Shown here piece after piece: positions 28,507 through 37,922 of a stretch of DNA of 64,000 nt. The position numbers and the translations under genes are program-made. The notes beneath the pieces were generated by a model. That model had not been told where the DNA came from, ran no database searches, and saw only the letters and a program-made list of their open reading frames with translations. Each line of letters starts with the position of its first letter. Position 1 is the stretch's first letter. Source of the stretch: a virus; the IMG/VR virus record IMGVR_UViG_3300030328_001039, positions 31,712 to 95,711 of that record. The stretch is one strand, 5' to 3'.

Positions 28507-28908
28507 TCAAGCCACGATAGCCATGAATCCAACTGTAGTATCAATGGTTGCTTCTGCGGTAAATGTGATTGTACCACCGCTTGCTACTGCTGTCAAAGAC
28601 TTACCAGCCGCACCGCTACCACCAATGATAACGGATTGAACAATACTTGCATCTCCTCCAACTGTGAATACATTTGCATTTTGAACCAAAGTGCATTCTC
28701 CAACAATGAGTTTCAATCCAGCAACTGCATTTGTAGTGTTAGTGTTCTTTGCTTGGAATCCAGCAAGAGCACCCGGATAAGAGTCAGCCGCTGCTCCACC
28801 ATCGAGCCATGCTGTACTGTCATTCGGGCTACCTGCGTAAAGGTCTAGTTCAGTCTTGACGGTCATTACTCCACCACTGCCTGTTGTTCTTTCAAAAGTT
28901 ACTGCCAT
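28507..28908 (-). CDS. Capsid decoration/stabilisation protein candidate (133 aa)
   Basis: Immediately downstream of the major capsid gene and preceded by almost the same A-rich leader and ribosome site, which implies similarly high expression. The product begins MAVTFERTTGSGGVMTVKTE. It is Gly/Thr/Val-rich with many short strands (LKLIVGECTLVQNANVFTVG, then GTITFTAEATIDTTVGFMAI) and almost no charged helices. This is typical of head decoration proteins. The role is inferred from position, size, composition and leader. Confidence 0.6.
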   Translation of the reverse strand: MAVTFERTTGSGGVMTVKTELDLYAGSPNDSTAWLDGGAAADSYPGALAGFQAKNTNTTNAVAGLKLIVGECTLVQNANVFTVGGDASIVQSVIIGGSGAAGKSLTAVASGGTITFTAEATIDTTVGFMAIVA

Positions 28909-28942
28909 ATTTTTTCATCTCCTATATTTTTTTTTATTATCC
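28909..28942 (-). promoter_or_regulatory. A-rich leader and strong ribosome site of the 133-aa head gene
   Basis: Read on the minus strand, the 34 bases between capsid stop and start codon are an A9 tract, TATAGGAG, then ATGAAAAAAT before ATGGC. The leader of the major capsid gene is almost identical. The ATG inside GGAGATG is out of frame here, so the start is the later ATGGC. Confidence 0.6.
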
Positions 28943-30118
28943 TCACTTCAAGTCACGGATGCTTGCCTGTGCTCCGAAGAAAGTAGTCCAAACTTCACCC
29001 ATTGTGCGGTAAAGTCCTTCCTGTCCTAGTCTGTTGATAGCGAATGGGTCGCCAGTTTCGATACCGGACTCAAAGTATTGAGTAGGGATTGCTGTGCTAA
29101 AGTACATGTAGTCAGTGTCTAAGAGGTACATTCTGCTTAGGCCATCTGTCTTTACAACATCCTTGGATGGAATGATAGGTACACCATTGTAGGTTGCTAC
29201 AATGAAACCTGCTTCGATACCGGGTACACCCTTAACACCGTTGTAGGTTGGAGTAACTCTCTTCTCTTCCATGAACCTTTGCTGAGCCTGTAGCAATTGC
29301 TGTAGTCTCATTAGAGTGTCATATCCAGTTAGGATAACCTTTGGATTACCACCACGCTCCCAAACTTGCTGGAAGATTGTGTCAAGGTGGTCTAATGATA
29401 GAACACGCTTGTTACTTGCTGTAGTATCTGCTGCACAGTTTACTTCTGCACTAGCCCAAGCATTGTCTCTGCGGTCAATGCTGTAAATGTCAAGGTCACC
29501 GTCATCAGCGTGGTTGTTGCTGGATGTGGTTTTCAAGGTAGTTGCTGAACCTGCTCCGTTGCTTGCTTCAGCAGCGGTGATTCTGTCAAGTGATTCAAAG
29601 TTGTTACCTGCTGCTGTAGAACAGTCAGTCAAGAGCATCTTGTTTACCATTTCAGCGTGGTGCTTACCCATTTCTTCTTTGAGAACTGAGCGCATGTCGC
29701 CAAGGCCGTCATCCTTGTCAGCAAGGAATACTGCAACTTCGCTTACATCGAAAGAGTGAGCGATTGTCTTTGGCTTTGCTGCTACATGTTGGAAAGTAGG
29801 CTTAACAGTTTCAGGTAGTGTACCGTTTTCTGCGATTCCACCGTGTACTGCTCCGCTGTTAGGCTTCTCAGTGATGACTCTCCATCCACTGCGCTCCCAC
29901 GGCTTCTTTGGTAGAATTGAAAATGCGTTGAACTCTTGGTTCAACTGTGACCAAACTTTGCGACCATAGATTGCTTGGTATGTTCCAGCGGTGGTGCTTA
30001 GCATTGGTGCGTCTGCTTTGAGAAGTTCACTACCAGTGTAAGTGTAACCCATTGAGTTACCTGCTCCGTAGTAGTATCTTTCCATGTCTGTTACTGTGCG
30101 TACATAATTTCGTGCCAT
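28943..30118 (-). CDS. Major capsid protein, HK97-fold type (391 aa)
   Basis: I set the start at the ATG at 30118 (MARNYVRTVTDME). The upstream in-frame ATG lies inside the GGAGATG ribosome site and cannot be served by it. The protein has the layout of HK97-fold capsid proteins: a helical N-arm, an E-loop-like region around ITEKPNSGAVHGGIAENGTL, a long spine-type helix (RSVLKEEMGKHHAEMVNKML) and a C-terminal domain with VNCAADTTASNKRVLSLDHL, VILTGYDTLMRLQQLL and TYNGVPIIPSKDV. It directly follows the protease-scaffold gene, the standard order. The residues expected for the HK97 Lys-Asn crosslink were not checked. Confidence 0.8.
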   Translation of the reverse strand: MARNYVRTVTDMERYYYGAGNSMGYTYTGSELLKADAPMLSTTAGTYQAIYGRKVWSQLNQEFNAFSILPKKPWERSGWRVITEKPNSGAVHGGIAENGTLPETVKPTFQHVAAKPKTIAHSFDVSEVAVFLADKDDGLGDMRSVLKEEMGKHHAEMVNKMLLTDCSTAAGNNFESLDRITAAEASNGAGSATTLKTTSSNNHADDGDLDIYSIDRRDNAWASAEVNCAADTTASNKRVLSLDHLDTIFQQVWERGGNPKVILTGYDTLMRLQQLLQAQQRFMEEKRVTPTYNGVKGVPGIEAGFIVATYNGVPIIPSKDVVKTDGLSRMYLLDTDYMYFSTAIPTQYFESGIETGDPFAINRLGQEGLYRTMGEVWTTFFGAQASIRDLK

Positions 30119-30153
30119 ATTTTTCATCTCCTATTTTTTTTATTTTGTGAGCC
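30119..30153 (-). promoter_or_regulatory. A-rich leader and strong ribosome site of the capsid gene
   Basis: Minus-strand leader: CACAAAAT, A8, TAGGAG, ATGAAAAAT, then ATGGC. It matches the leader at 28909-28942 almost base for base. It may enhance translation of the most abundant virion proteins, or include a TATA-like internal promoter. Confidence 0.5.
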
Positions 30154-31017
30154 TTATTCGCCTCGGTATAGCCCTCCAGCCAATTGGTGAACTTCTTCCC
30201 AAGTCATGTTAGCCAAGTCTTGTGTGCTTGGTACATCAATAGTTGGTGAAGCAGACTTAGCGATTAATTCGCCTCCGCCATTAGATAGAGTGTCGATTCT
30301 CTCGTTGAGTGCTCCTAGAGCCTTCATTACCTCGTCAAGAGGAGCACGAGCGTCAAAGTTTGCAGCCTGAGCCTTTGCGATTTCTGCTTGAGATTCTTGT
30401 GCGAAGCGACCTTCAAAGTTTGCTTCAAGAGACTTGCGGAACTCTTCTTCTTGCTTTGCTGCTTTGAATACGCCATATGCTTCTTCAATGCGGTGAGAAT
30501 CAATGTTGTGACCTGTGACAAAGGCAGACTTTTCAAGACTGCCACCGCCACTTAGTCCAGCACGCTTGATAGCGTTAGTAGATGGGTTGCCTCCTTCTTG
30601 AGCACGACCCTTAACTTGTCCAGCAAAGTAATCAGCGCCATCGCCAATTGCTTCAGGAGTAGAACCGAGGTTTGCTTTTGCGACTCCATCAAAGTGAGAG
30701 CGAGCAGCACCAGTATCTACACCAGCGGATTTCAAAGTGTTCTCCATCCAATCTAGGTATTCAGAAGTGATAACATCTGAAAACTCAGATTTCATCTTGT
30801 CATCTTTCTTGTCGTCTTTCTCTTCATCTTTCTTCTCGTCTTTATCCATGTACTTCGCCTTCATTTTCTCGTCTTTCTCATCGTCAGAAGATTCTTCTTT
30901 CTTCTTCTTTTGAGCGTCTTTTAATGCTTGAGGTAGTTCTCCTTTCTCCATAGAGTCAAGTCTGCCTTCTAGTCGTGTTAGTACATCGTTCATTTGTTCC
31001 ATTACTTCATCAGTCAT
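30154..31017 (-). CDS. Nested scaffold ORF from an internal start (287 aa)
   Basis: Inside the protease-scaffold gene, in the same frame, an ATG at 31017 (MTDEVMEQMNDVL) follows AAGGTGA at 31023-31029 with a five-base gap. This is as good a ribosome site as those of real starts in the operon. It falls exactly at the protease/scaffold boundary, so it would make free scaffold without protease. Nested scaffolds of this type are known (lambda C/Nu3). This instance is predicted from spacing and domain position only. Confidence 0.55.
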   Translation of the reverse strand: MTDEVMEQMNDVLTRLEGRLDSMEKGELPQALKDAQKKKKEESSDDEKDEKMKAKYMDKDEKKDEEKDDKKDDKMKSEFSDVITSEYLDWMENTLKSAGVDTGAARSHFDGVAKANLGSTPEAIGDGADYFAGQVKGRAQEGGNPSTNAIKRAGLSGGGSLEKSAFVTGHNIDSHRIEEAYGVFKAAKQEEEFRKSLEANFEGRFAQESQAEIAKAQAANFDARAPLDEVMKALGALNERIDTLSNGGGELIAKSASPTIDVPSTQDLANMTWEEVHQLAGGLYRGE

Positions 31018-31542
31018 TTTGTTCACCTTGTTTTTATCTTCTTTTAGTATGTTGAATGTGGCTTCGGGGTTAATTCCTTTTTCGCATATTGTGATTTCGT
31101 GTAATTCTAGTTTTGATATTTCTTGATATGAGCCGTGGGATTTATCGCTTTTGTTTACTCGCTTGAATGCCTGTCCTCCGATGCTGAATCCCGTTAGGTT
31201 TCCTTTTCGGATTTCGCTTGCTACTTCTCGTGCCTTCTCAATGTCGTTTCTTAATTGTACTACAACAAACATTCCAGCATCGTCTACTTCGCTTTTCCAC
31301 AACCTCCCTTGATTATCTGTATAATTTGAAATTACTTCTCCTACTTGTATGTTTGAATGTGCTAGTTGGACATTTCTGTATTTTGGGTCGGACATAAACT
31401 TCTTGAAAGCGTCTTTCAATGCTGACCTTGTGATTAAATCCCCTTGTTTGTCTACGAGTTCAACTGAAGCATACCCTGCCACAATGAGGTCATTGACCCC
31501 CTTGAGGAGTTCGATACCATTCCTCCGCTGACTTCGCAACAC
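30154..31542 (-). CDS. Prohead protease fused to scaffold domain (462 aa)
   Basis: Starts with GTG after GAGAGTGA. Residues about 10-170 match the XkdF-like/HK97 prohead serine protease layout: LIVAGYASVELVDKQGDLIT, catalytic His62 in LAHSNIQVGEV and catalytic Ser120 in GFSIGGQAF. From about residue 176 the protein becomes a scaffold: a coiled-coil helix (MEQMNDVLTRLEGRLDSME), a very charged Lys/Asp/Glu linker, then helices. It ends in a short terminal helix, LANMTWEEVHQLAGGLYRGE. The protease cleaves scaffold and capsid arms during maturation, and the scaffold guides shell assembly. The last helix is mirrored in the 115-aa protein at 37919. The gene lies just upstream of the capsid gene, as expected. 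Confidence 0.8.
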   Translation of the reverse strand: MLRSQRRNGIELLKGVNDLIVAGYASVELVDKQGDLITRSALKDAFKKFMSDPKYRNVQLAHSNIQVGEVISNYTDNQGRLWKSEVDDAGMFVVVQLRNDIEKAREVASEIRKGNLTGFSIGGQAFKRVNKSDKSHGSYQEISKLELHEITICEKGINPEATFNILKEDKNKVNKMTDEVMEQMNDVLTRLEGRLDSMEKGELPQALKDAQKKKKEESSDDEKDEKMKAKYMDKDEKKDEEKDDKKDDKMKSEFSDVITSEYLDWMENTLKSAGVDTGAARSHFDGVAKANLGSTPEAIGDGADYFAGQVKGRAQEGGNPSTNAIKRAGLSGGGSLEKSAFVTGHNIDSHRIEEAYGVFKAAKQEEEFRKSLEANFEGRFAQESQAEIAKAQAANFDARAPLDEVMKALGALNERIDTLSNGGGELIAKSASPTIDVPSTQDLANMTWEEVHQLAGGLYRGE

Positions 31543-31586
31543 ACTAATTCACTCTCTGTTTGTTTACCTATATGAATAAAGCGGCA

Positions 31587-34500
31587 TCACTCTTCTTCAC
31601 CATACTTATTGAAATCGCTGTGCTGCTTGCCCTTTTTCCTCTTTTTGCGTTTGTTACGCAAATGGTCGTATTCTTCTTCGGAATCCTCTGTAGGTCGCTC
31701 TATCATATCCCAATCAGGCAGACTTTCTTCACTTGTCAGTGAAGTTGGCCCTCTAGGAGATTCAGTACCGTCTCCAACATTAATACCTAATCCTTGAGCA
31801 CCTACTCTACCTGACATTTTTTCTTTTTGTATAGTATCAATTCGCTCTGTAAGGTCATTAATACGAGTAATTGTTTTGAGCATTTTCTTCATATTCGGCT
31901 TGATGATATTCATTTCATCATCAGCATCAATGATACCAGCAGAGTTTTTCTCACTCTCCTTTCTATCTTTTTTTGAATGCATTGAATGGTAGTCCTTCTC
32001 AGGAATAATTTCTTCAACTATGCTTTCTTCTTTTTTATTGATACCTTTCATCATCAATGAAACAGCCTGATTCCATAGCGGTCTAACGCTTTCTGCTAGT
32101 TGTAGAGAGTAATCAGACTGGGCTAAAGCGCCCATAACTGACTGTGGAGAGTGCGCCCAATTTCCAGTATGACTGGATTCTGACTTGTAAATTACCTCGT
32201 CTAACCCATCAAAAACGATGGATATTTGGTTTTCTTTGAGGGTTATATCGTAAGGAACATGGATAATAGGATGAGATTTAGCCAAAAGAGATAATGTTTC
32301 AAGACTTGCTGGACTTTCAGAATCAGCCTCTCCTACTATCTTTGAAGAAGTTACATCATAGATTGTTTTATCATTTCGCTTCCGCTTTTTAACACCTGAT
32401 ACAGATATTGATACAGTGTCTCCTTCTTTGAATGGCTTAGGGCTTTTGATAGTACCAACATCAAGATACTGCTTACCTTCGTAATCAACTCCTCTATTAC
32501 CAAATCCTTCGGAGTCAAGTGGCCCTGCTCCTAAACGATAGGTGTATGGACTTTTACCTCTTACATCTAAGATAATGAAACTGACATTCTTATTTTTACG
32601 AAGTAAAAACCACTTAGGGTGTCTACGCTCACCACGCATATATGTCGATTTAGCATCACGGAGTAATAGTTGCTTATGCTCTTCTTGTAGATTTTCTACT
32701 GTAGATTCCAAACCACCATCTTCTGTGATTCGTGTATCATGTGGAGCAGGTACTAAGATATGTTCGTGACTATCGAACTGCCCTCTTAGAATCTTGAGCC
32801 TTTCTCTAACTGTCATGTCTGAAACATTTGTATCATCATAGTCAATCAAATCTATGATGTGTATGCAGTCTTTCATTCTAACAGCATCTACGATGTAGTT
32901 CTTTTCAGTTAAGGCTTTCAGACTTTTCTTATCTTCTCCACTTAATGGAACAGCATCGTTATTTTCATCATAAGCAGTAAAGCGACTACCCTTTCTCATA
33001 ATTATCATACGCTTTCCATCATAGAACGCAGATACAACCCAGTCACCGCTGAATCCTCTTAACGCTTCAAAATCTTTCAAACTAAAGATACGATGCATCG
33101 GTAAAATAGGTGGAGGGCGTGATTTATCAGCCTTTAACAAAGCATCAGGGTTCATCAAAACCATTAGTGTTTCAGATGGGTCGCTTGTTGAAATGTAACC
33201 CGGTTCAATATTTGGAGGCAGACCGAGAATGTTGGGTCTATTCATATTTGTAGTAGCAACAGGAACTTGATAGCCTGATGATAATACTTGTTTTACAGGT
33301 TCTTGACCATGCACAGAAGTCATCAATGATTCGCTAATACTGTGTAGATATTCAGGTTGAGTATTATTCCCAACCATGATTGTTTTGTTACCGGGGAACT
33401 CAGCGCCAACTGATGGCTCTAACAAATATCCACTATCCATAGCACCTGACGCAAACATATCTTGAACTGAAACTCCATTACCACTGGTTGCTGAATGAAT
33501 TGGGAACATACCAAAATTGGCAGTTCTAACTGTAGTAGATGGTGCTACAACCTTATCCATTGTTTGTGCTATTGTTGGGTCGAACACAAAAAGGTCGTGA
33601 ACTGCGCTTTTAGCATTATTAATGGGTTCATTCATATGCCCTTTAAGACTACCAATAGCGTTCATTTTTTTACCATAGTTACCATCACGATGACTTAGTT
33701 TTACCCGACTTAAACCATGTAACTGAAGTTGATTTTGTTGATTAGGTCTGAATAAAGGCTCTAACTGAGATAGACTCTTACCGTACTTTTCTCTAAAAAC
33801 TCCAGCAAACTTTCTATCAGCCTTATGTCTTTCAGTAGGTTGCTCCTTTGCTGAAGGTCGTGTGTTAATATGCTCTCTCAAAATTGACTCGATTGCCCCG
33901 TGATGGTCGTCAGTAGTAAACATAAAGTTAGGCTTTTCGCCTACAAAACTCATACCTGAACCTAGTAAATCACCATGACTTAGGACTTTCACAGGAGCAT
34001 CCATTCCCTCAAGTAACCTATCAATCATGTTATTATGTGCTTTATCATTAGGTAAATTGAGTAGAGAGCGAACTTTTTCTTTAGAGAAGGTGGGTAGGAT
34101 TTCTTTACCAACAGCACCTAATACAGATGCTATAGTATGATGAGGAGACACAACTTCATCTCCACTAGACATTAATTCACTAGCACTTTTTTGCTCTTTC
34201 ATAATTTCCCCATAACCATATGATTCTAAACCATGAACTGAATTAGGTAGACGCATTAAAGCAATATTTGCATCTTTGAATAATCGGGATGTATTTGCTA
34301 TGAACTTATCAGGGAACTCAGGATTAAAAGCATCAGGGTCTGCTTTTTCATACTCAGGTTTCATTTTTATCGCCATATCTACAATAGCGTCTAAGTCAGC
34401 CTCTTGCTTTTTTTGAGCATGATTTGAAACATGTTCAAATATATTTTTCTCATCTTTTGTAGCAACAGCGTAAATATCATCTATCTCAGCCTCTATTTCG

Positions 34501-37067
34501 TGAAGCCTCAAGTTGGCTCGTGCAAACTCATCACTGCCTTCTTCAAAGTCCATTATTGAGTTGCTAATCCCATCATACTCGTCATTTAGGTCTGCTACTG
34601 CACTCTTCTGACCAGCGGTAAGAGATTCTATACCACCAGTTTTCTTTTTCTTATGTCTTTGAAAAATCTTGAAAGTCTCTCTATTTTTTTCATTGTGACT
34701 AAGTTTTGCTCCAGCAGGGAGGTTGTCTTTAGTAAGCCACCTGTTCTTTTTCATTGGGTCGTGAGGAGGATGAAGCCTACCACCTGATGTAGCATTACGA
34801 TGTGTATGTAGTGCATTAGTATCACTTTGAGTTGTAGCAAGTGCTTTACCACCTATAGCATTAATCGCATTTGTAGTAAAATGGTTATCCCCATCTTTAT
34901 GAATATTCCAAGCAGGGCCATTGAAGTATATTCTTCTTTCATCATCTGTCATGTAACGAATACTATTAGCATAACCACCACTCAAAGAAGTTGCTTGACG
35001 AAAAGGCATATTCTTTGGATTTCTAGGCGAGCCATGAATGTGAGATGAAGAATCCCATAGTGAAATTATACCATGTGAACCAGCGTGCTCTCTTGATTCT
35101 CTTGAAAACAAAGAAGGGAGGTATCTGCCCCAAAGACCGCTAGTTTTGGGATTGGGAATAAACTGGTCGCCATCTATTTTACCAATAACAGAAAATCCAT
35201 CACTGTCTTTTGGTAAAGAGTCATGTATCATTTCTAAATAATGAAGTACATTTCTACCCATACCACCTTGATGATGAAAGTCCTCAGCAAAGTGAGCACC
35301 AAGACCTATGATGTTATTTTCATCATCAGTAAGATAATGCTCTCTTTCGTCTACTGGAATATCAGTAATATCATACCCATTAGACCCACCGGAATGAAAC
35401 CAATCGTGATTACGAATTGATTTTTGATTAGCGTTTGTTTTGGAAAAATACTTCGCCTTGTTTAGAACCTCTTTGATTTTAGTAGGAGATACCAGTGCTC
35501 CTTCAAATCCAAGTAAAAGAGGATGACTTTCCATTTCGGTCATATCTTCATTATAACCCATAAGATTTAGCATAGTTCTAATATCTAAATGATTTTGCTC
35601 TGACTCATCAAGAATCTTTAGTTCTTCAAGTATACCTTGACCGTGATGAAGTGGGTGTTTTTTTGAGCCAGCATTAATTTTAGCACCCTGCCTCATACCC
35701 TTTACTGGTAGTTGCATTAATTGATTTTCTTCATCTTCCTCAAATAAAAAATCATTACGATGTTCATTGAGGTACTCATTGTATTCTTCTAATAAATTGT
35801 CATAAACACTCGTTGTAGATTTGCTATCAACATCAAAGGGTATACTTTTCAACGCTTGCATCAATGCTTGATTAGTAAATCTTACTTCACCATCGGGTAT
35901 GTCATCAACTGTTTCATAATGTTTTTTGACATTCGCACCATGCATATGTTGTGGTCGCATGTAGTGGTCAAACTCACCAGTAAATCGCTGAGCAAGATTT
36001 CTCTTGATACGACCAGTGCTTATGGTAAACCCATTTCCTAAGTCTATAGTCTGAACATCGTGTGCGTCAGTGCCTTTATCGTGAATGTGATTAATCACTT
36101 TTTGCCTTTCTACTGGAGACAAAAACTCTAGTCCATAGAGATAGCCCTCATAACCAAGTGCTTCTCTAAGAGCAGATGCCTCAAGTTCAGATTCACTTTT
36201 ACCGCTGTAAAGATGGTCGTGAATCTCTTGCTCTGTCATTCCTTCTTTTGGGTCATACATTTCATCGTGATATTGGTCACTCTCCCACCTATCAGCAGCA
36301 TCTTCAAAATGCATTAATTGTAAAGCGTGCTCATGTTCAATAGGCATTGGATATTTGTCTATCATTTCTTTGACAAGAGATGGATTTTCACTTTTCCATT
36401 TTTCAAAATCACGCATATACAAATCGTGAGCGTAAACTCCCTTTAGTGGCCCTAAGAAGGCTTGATGGTCTACATCTTTACCAGCCTCCATGTCGTATTT
36501 TTTATTACCAGTTATAGAGGGATTATTTTGTTTAAGTTCGTAATTTTCTTTACCCTTTTCGGTTTCTCTATATCTCTCAGATAAACTAGGCACTCCGGGT
36601 TTAGATGGTAAATAGAATCTTCTTAATTTTTCAATCATTTTCGACCTATTAGTAATAGTATTCTTTTGTCGTAAGGGATGATGATTTTTGTGATGAGGAT
36701 GAGACTCAGCATAATGTTGGCCTTGAGCGAAATTAGCAACAGGGAATGACGATGCTAAGTCCATCAAACTACGCTCTTGCATTCTGTTTTGCCAAGGATG
36801 CTCACCTAGTTTCATTTCTGCCCCTCTTAAAAAACTAAACTCACCAGTTTGTTTTTTGTCAAAACGATGCCGTCTTTGTTTTGCTTTGAGTATTGAGTTG
36901 CAGATTTGGTCAGATGGTGTCTCTTCTATTTTTACACCATATCTTTCTAAGTTCATCTTAGCAAAATAATAATCTCCAATGGCATTACTAATGTCGATAC
37001 CATCGACTATAGATTTGAGAAGTTCGTTACGACTTCTATAATACCAATCTGATGGCGTTTCAATCAA
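31587..37067 (-). CDS. 1826-aa virion-associated protein with a degenerate DNA-ligase-like module
   Basis: Starts at TTG (IETPSDWYYRSRNELL follows) after AGGGGGG. Most of the protein is His-, Asn- and Met-rich and unrecognised. Residues about 1315-1585 look like an ATP-dependent ligase: an adenylation-domain entry (IFSLKDFEALRGFSGDWVVS), a motif-I-like FYDGKR at 1348-1353, a motif-III-like IVDAVRMKDCIHIIDLIDYD, then MTVRERLKILRG. Next come a motif-V-like KWFLLRKNK and an OB-fold-like YLDVGTIKSPKPFKEGDTVS. The nucleophile lysine of KxDGxR is Phe1348, and the EG of motif IV is not evident, so ligation is unlikely. The C-terminus is Lys/Glu-rich. Its place between portal-side genes and the protease suggests an internal or ejected virion protein. 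This is inferred. Confidence 0.7.
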   Translation of the reverse strand: MIETPSDWYYRSRNELLKSIVDGIDISNAIGDYYFAKMNLERYGVKIEETPSDQICNSILKAKQRRHRFDKKQTGEFSFLRGAEMKLGEHPWQNRMQERSLMDLASSFPVANFAQGQHYAESHPHHKNHHPLRQKNTITNRSKMIEKLRRFYLPSKPGVPSLSERYRETEKGKENYELKQNNPSITGNKKYDMEAGKDVDHQAFLGPLKGVYAHDLYMRDFEKWKSENPSLVKEMIDKYPMPIEHEHALQLMHFEDAADRWESDQYHDEMYDPKEGMTEQEIHDHLYSGKSESELEASALREALGYEGYLYGLEFLSPVERQKVINHIHDKGTDAHDVQTIDLGNGFTISTGRIKRNLAQRFTGEFDHYMRPQHMHGANVKKHYETVDDIPDGEVRFTNQALMQALKSIPFDVDSKSTTSVYDNLLEEYNEYLNEHRNDFLFEEDEENQLMQLPVKGMRQGAKINAGSKKHPLHHGQGILEELKILDESEQNHLDIRTMLNLMGYNEDMTEMESHPLLLGFEGALVSPTKIKEVLNKAKYFSKTNANQKSIRNHDWFHSGGSNGYDITDIPVDEREHYLTDDENNIIGLGAHFAEDFHHQGGMGRNVLHYLEMIHDSLPKDSDGFSVIGKIDGDQFIPNPKTSGLWGRYLPSLFSRESREHAGSHGIISLWDSSSHIHGSPRNPKNMPFRQATSLSGGYANSIRYMTDDERRIYFNGPAWNIHKDGDNHFTTNAINAIGGKALATTQSDTNALHTHRNATSGGRLHPPHDPMKKNRWLTKDNLPAGAKLSHNEKNRETFKIFQRHKKKKTGGIESLTAGQKSAVADLNDEYDGISNSIMDFEEGSDEFARANLRLHEIEAEIDDIYAVATKDEKNIFEHVSNHAQKKQEADLDAIVDMAIKMKPEYEKADPDAFNPEFPDKFIANTSRLFKDANIALMRLPNSVHGLESYGYGEIMKEQKSASELMSSGDEVVSPHHTIASVLGAVGKEILPTFSKEKVRSLLNLPNDKAHNNMIDRLLEGMDAPVKVLSHGDLLGSGMSFVGEKPNFMFTTDDHHGAIESILREHINTRPSAKEQPTERHKADRKFAGVFREKYGKSLSQLEPLFRPNQQNQLQLHGLSRVKLSHRDGNYGKKMNAIGSLKGHMNEPINNAKSAVHDLFVFDPTIAQTMDKVVAPSTTVRTANFGMFPIHSATSGNGVSVQDMFASGAMDSGYLLEPSVGAEFPGNKTIMVGNNTQPEYLHSISESLMTSVHGQEPVKQVLSSGYQVPVATTNMNRPNILGLPPNIEPGYISTSDPSETLMVLMNPDALLKADKSRPPPILPMHRIFSLKDFEALRGFSGDWVVSAFYDGKRMIIMRKGSRFTAYDENNDAVPLSGEDKKSLKALTEKNYIVDAVRMKDCIHIIDLIDYDDTNVSDMTVRERLKILRGQFDSHEHILVPAPHDTRITEDGGLESTVENLQEEHKQLLLRDAKSTYMRGERRHPKWFLLRKNKNVSFIILDVRGKSPYTYRLGAGPLDSEGFGNRGVDYEGKQYLDVGTIKSPKPFKEGDTVSISVSGVKKRKRNDKTIYDVTSSKIVGEADSESPASLETLSLLAKSHPIIHVPYDITLKENQISIVFDGLDEVIYKSESSHTGNWAHSPQSVMGALAQSDYSLQLAESVRPLWNQAVSLMMKGINKKEESIVEEIIPEKDYHSMHSKKDRKESEKNSAGIIDADDEMNIIKPNMKKMLKTITRINDLTERIDTIQKEKMSGRVGAQGLGINVGDGTESPRGPTSLTSEESLPDWDMIERPTEDSEEEYDHLRNKRKKRKKGKQHSDFNKYGEEE

Positions 37068-37079
37068 TCAAAGCCCCCC

Positions 37080-37922
37080 TCAATAGGGGTTGTTGCTCAA
37101 AACCCCGTTGTTATCAAGACGACTTACTCCGCCACCTTCATGTGGGTTTAACATAGCGGCCAATCTGTCAAGACTAACTTGTACTGATGTAGCACCTTTG
37201 TTGGTAACATCTTCAGCATTATATGGATATTGATTTGTAGTATAGTAGGCATTTCTTGTTTGACCACCAGTTTCAGACATAAACATAACACCTTGAGGTG
37301 TTGAATCGTAAGCCGTAGTAAATCCGGGTTGGCTACCTGCTTCTACAGATTTAGCAACTTCTTTTGGCGGGTTTCTCTGTTCAGGAGACATTCTCTTAGG
37401 ACTCTCTTCTCCCGGCCTTCTGAATACTTTCACTCCACGACCACGCTCGCCACGCTTTTGGTCACGAGATTTACCTTCACTCAATGGTAAAGTAACACCT
37501 GTGGTTTCAGGAGGGGAGTCACTTCCTTCTAATTCAGATGGAGTATTCCCTCCCATTCTTTGCCTCAATCTCTCATATGCCATAGGAGATGTTCTAGTTT
37601 GAGAGTCCGGCATAATACCTGCGTTTTCTCTTTGAGCATCAGCGATTGTGAATGTATCACCTTTCTTCTTTTCATCTTTTGCGCCCTTACCATCAGCGGC
37701 AAACTTAGGAACTTTCTTACCTTCGTGCTCGACCATATCAAGCCCTTTCTCCATTTTACACATAGAGCAACCCTCGTTTTGACAAGAAGGGCATGTTGGT
37801 GTAGGCTCGTTAATTTTTCGATTGTTTTGCTTTACAAGCGTGTCTATACGCTCAGAAAGATATTGTGCTTTGTTCATTAAGTCAAACGCTTCTCGGCTTA
37901 TTGGGGATGGTATCGGCTTCAT
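37080..37922 (-). CDS. Cysteine-motif head-block protein (280 aa)
   Basis: I start it at the ATG at 37922 (MKPIPSPISREAFDLM), since AGAGGTGA precedes it with good spacing and it overlaps the upstream stop as ATGA; a longer frame upstream lacks a site. An N-terminal helix (FDLMNKAQYLSERIDTLVKQ) precedes a metal knuckle TCPSCQNEGCSMC (CxxC, CxxC). The rest is low-complexity, rich in Gly, Lys, Pro and Arg. The C-terminus has SVQVSLDRLAAMLNPHEGGG. I do not recognise it. It could be a minor virion or assembly protein. Confidence 0.65.
   Translation of the reverse strand: MKPIPSPISREAFDLMNKAQYLSERIDTLVKQNNRKINEPTPTCPSCQNEGCSMCKMEKGLDMVEHEGKKVPKFAADGKGAKDEKKKGDTFTIADAQRENAGIMPDSQTRTSPMAYERLRQRMGGNTPSELEGSDSPPETTGVTLPLSEGKSRDQKRGERGRGVKVFRRPGEESPKRMSPEQRNPPKEVAKSVEAGSQPGFTTAYDSTPQGVMFMSETGGQTRNAYYTTNQYPYNAEDVTNKGATSVQVSLDRLAAMLNPHEGGGVSRLDNNGVLSNNPY

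Noticed and set aside
31543-31586. A terminator between the protease and 1826-aa genes
   Set aside because: No stem with a T-run is seen in the 44 bases.
32250-33150. A functional DNA ligase
   Set aside because: The motif-I lysine is Phe1348 and no clear EG motif IV is present, so only a ligase-like fold is claimed.
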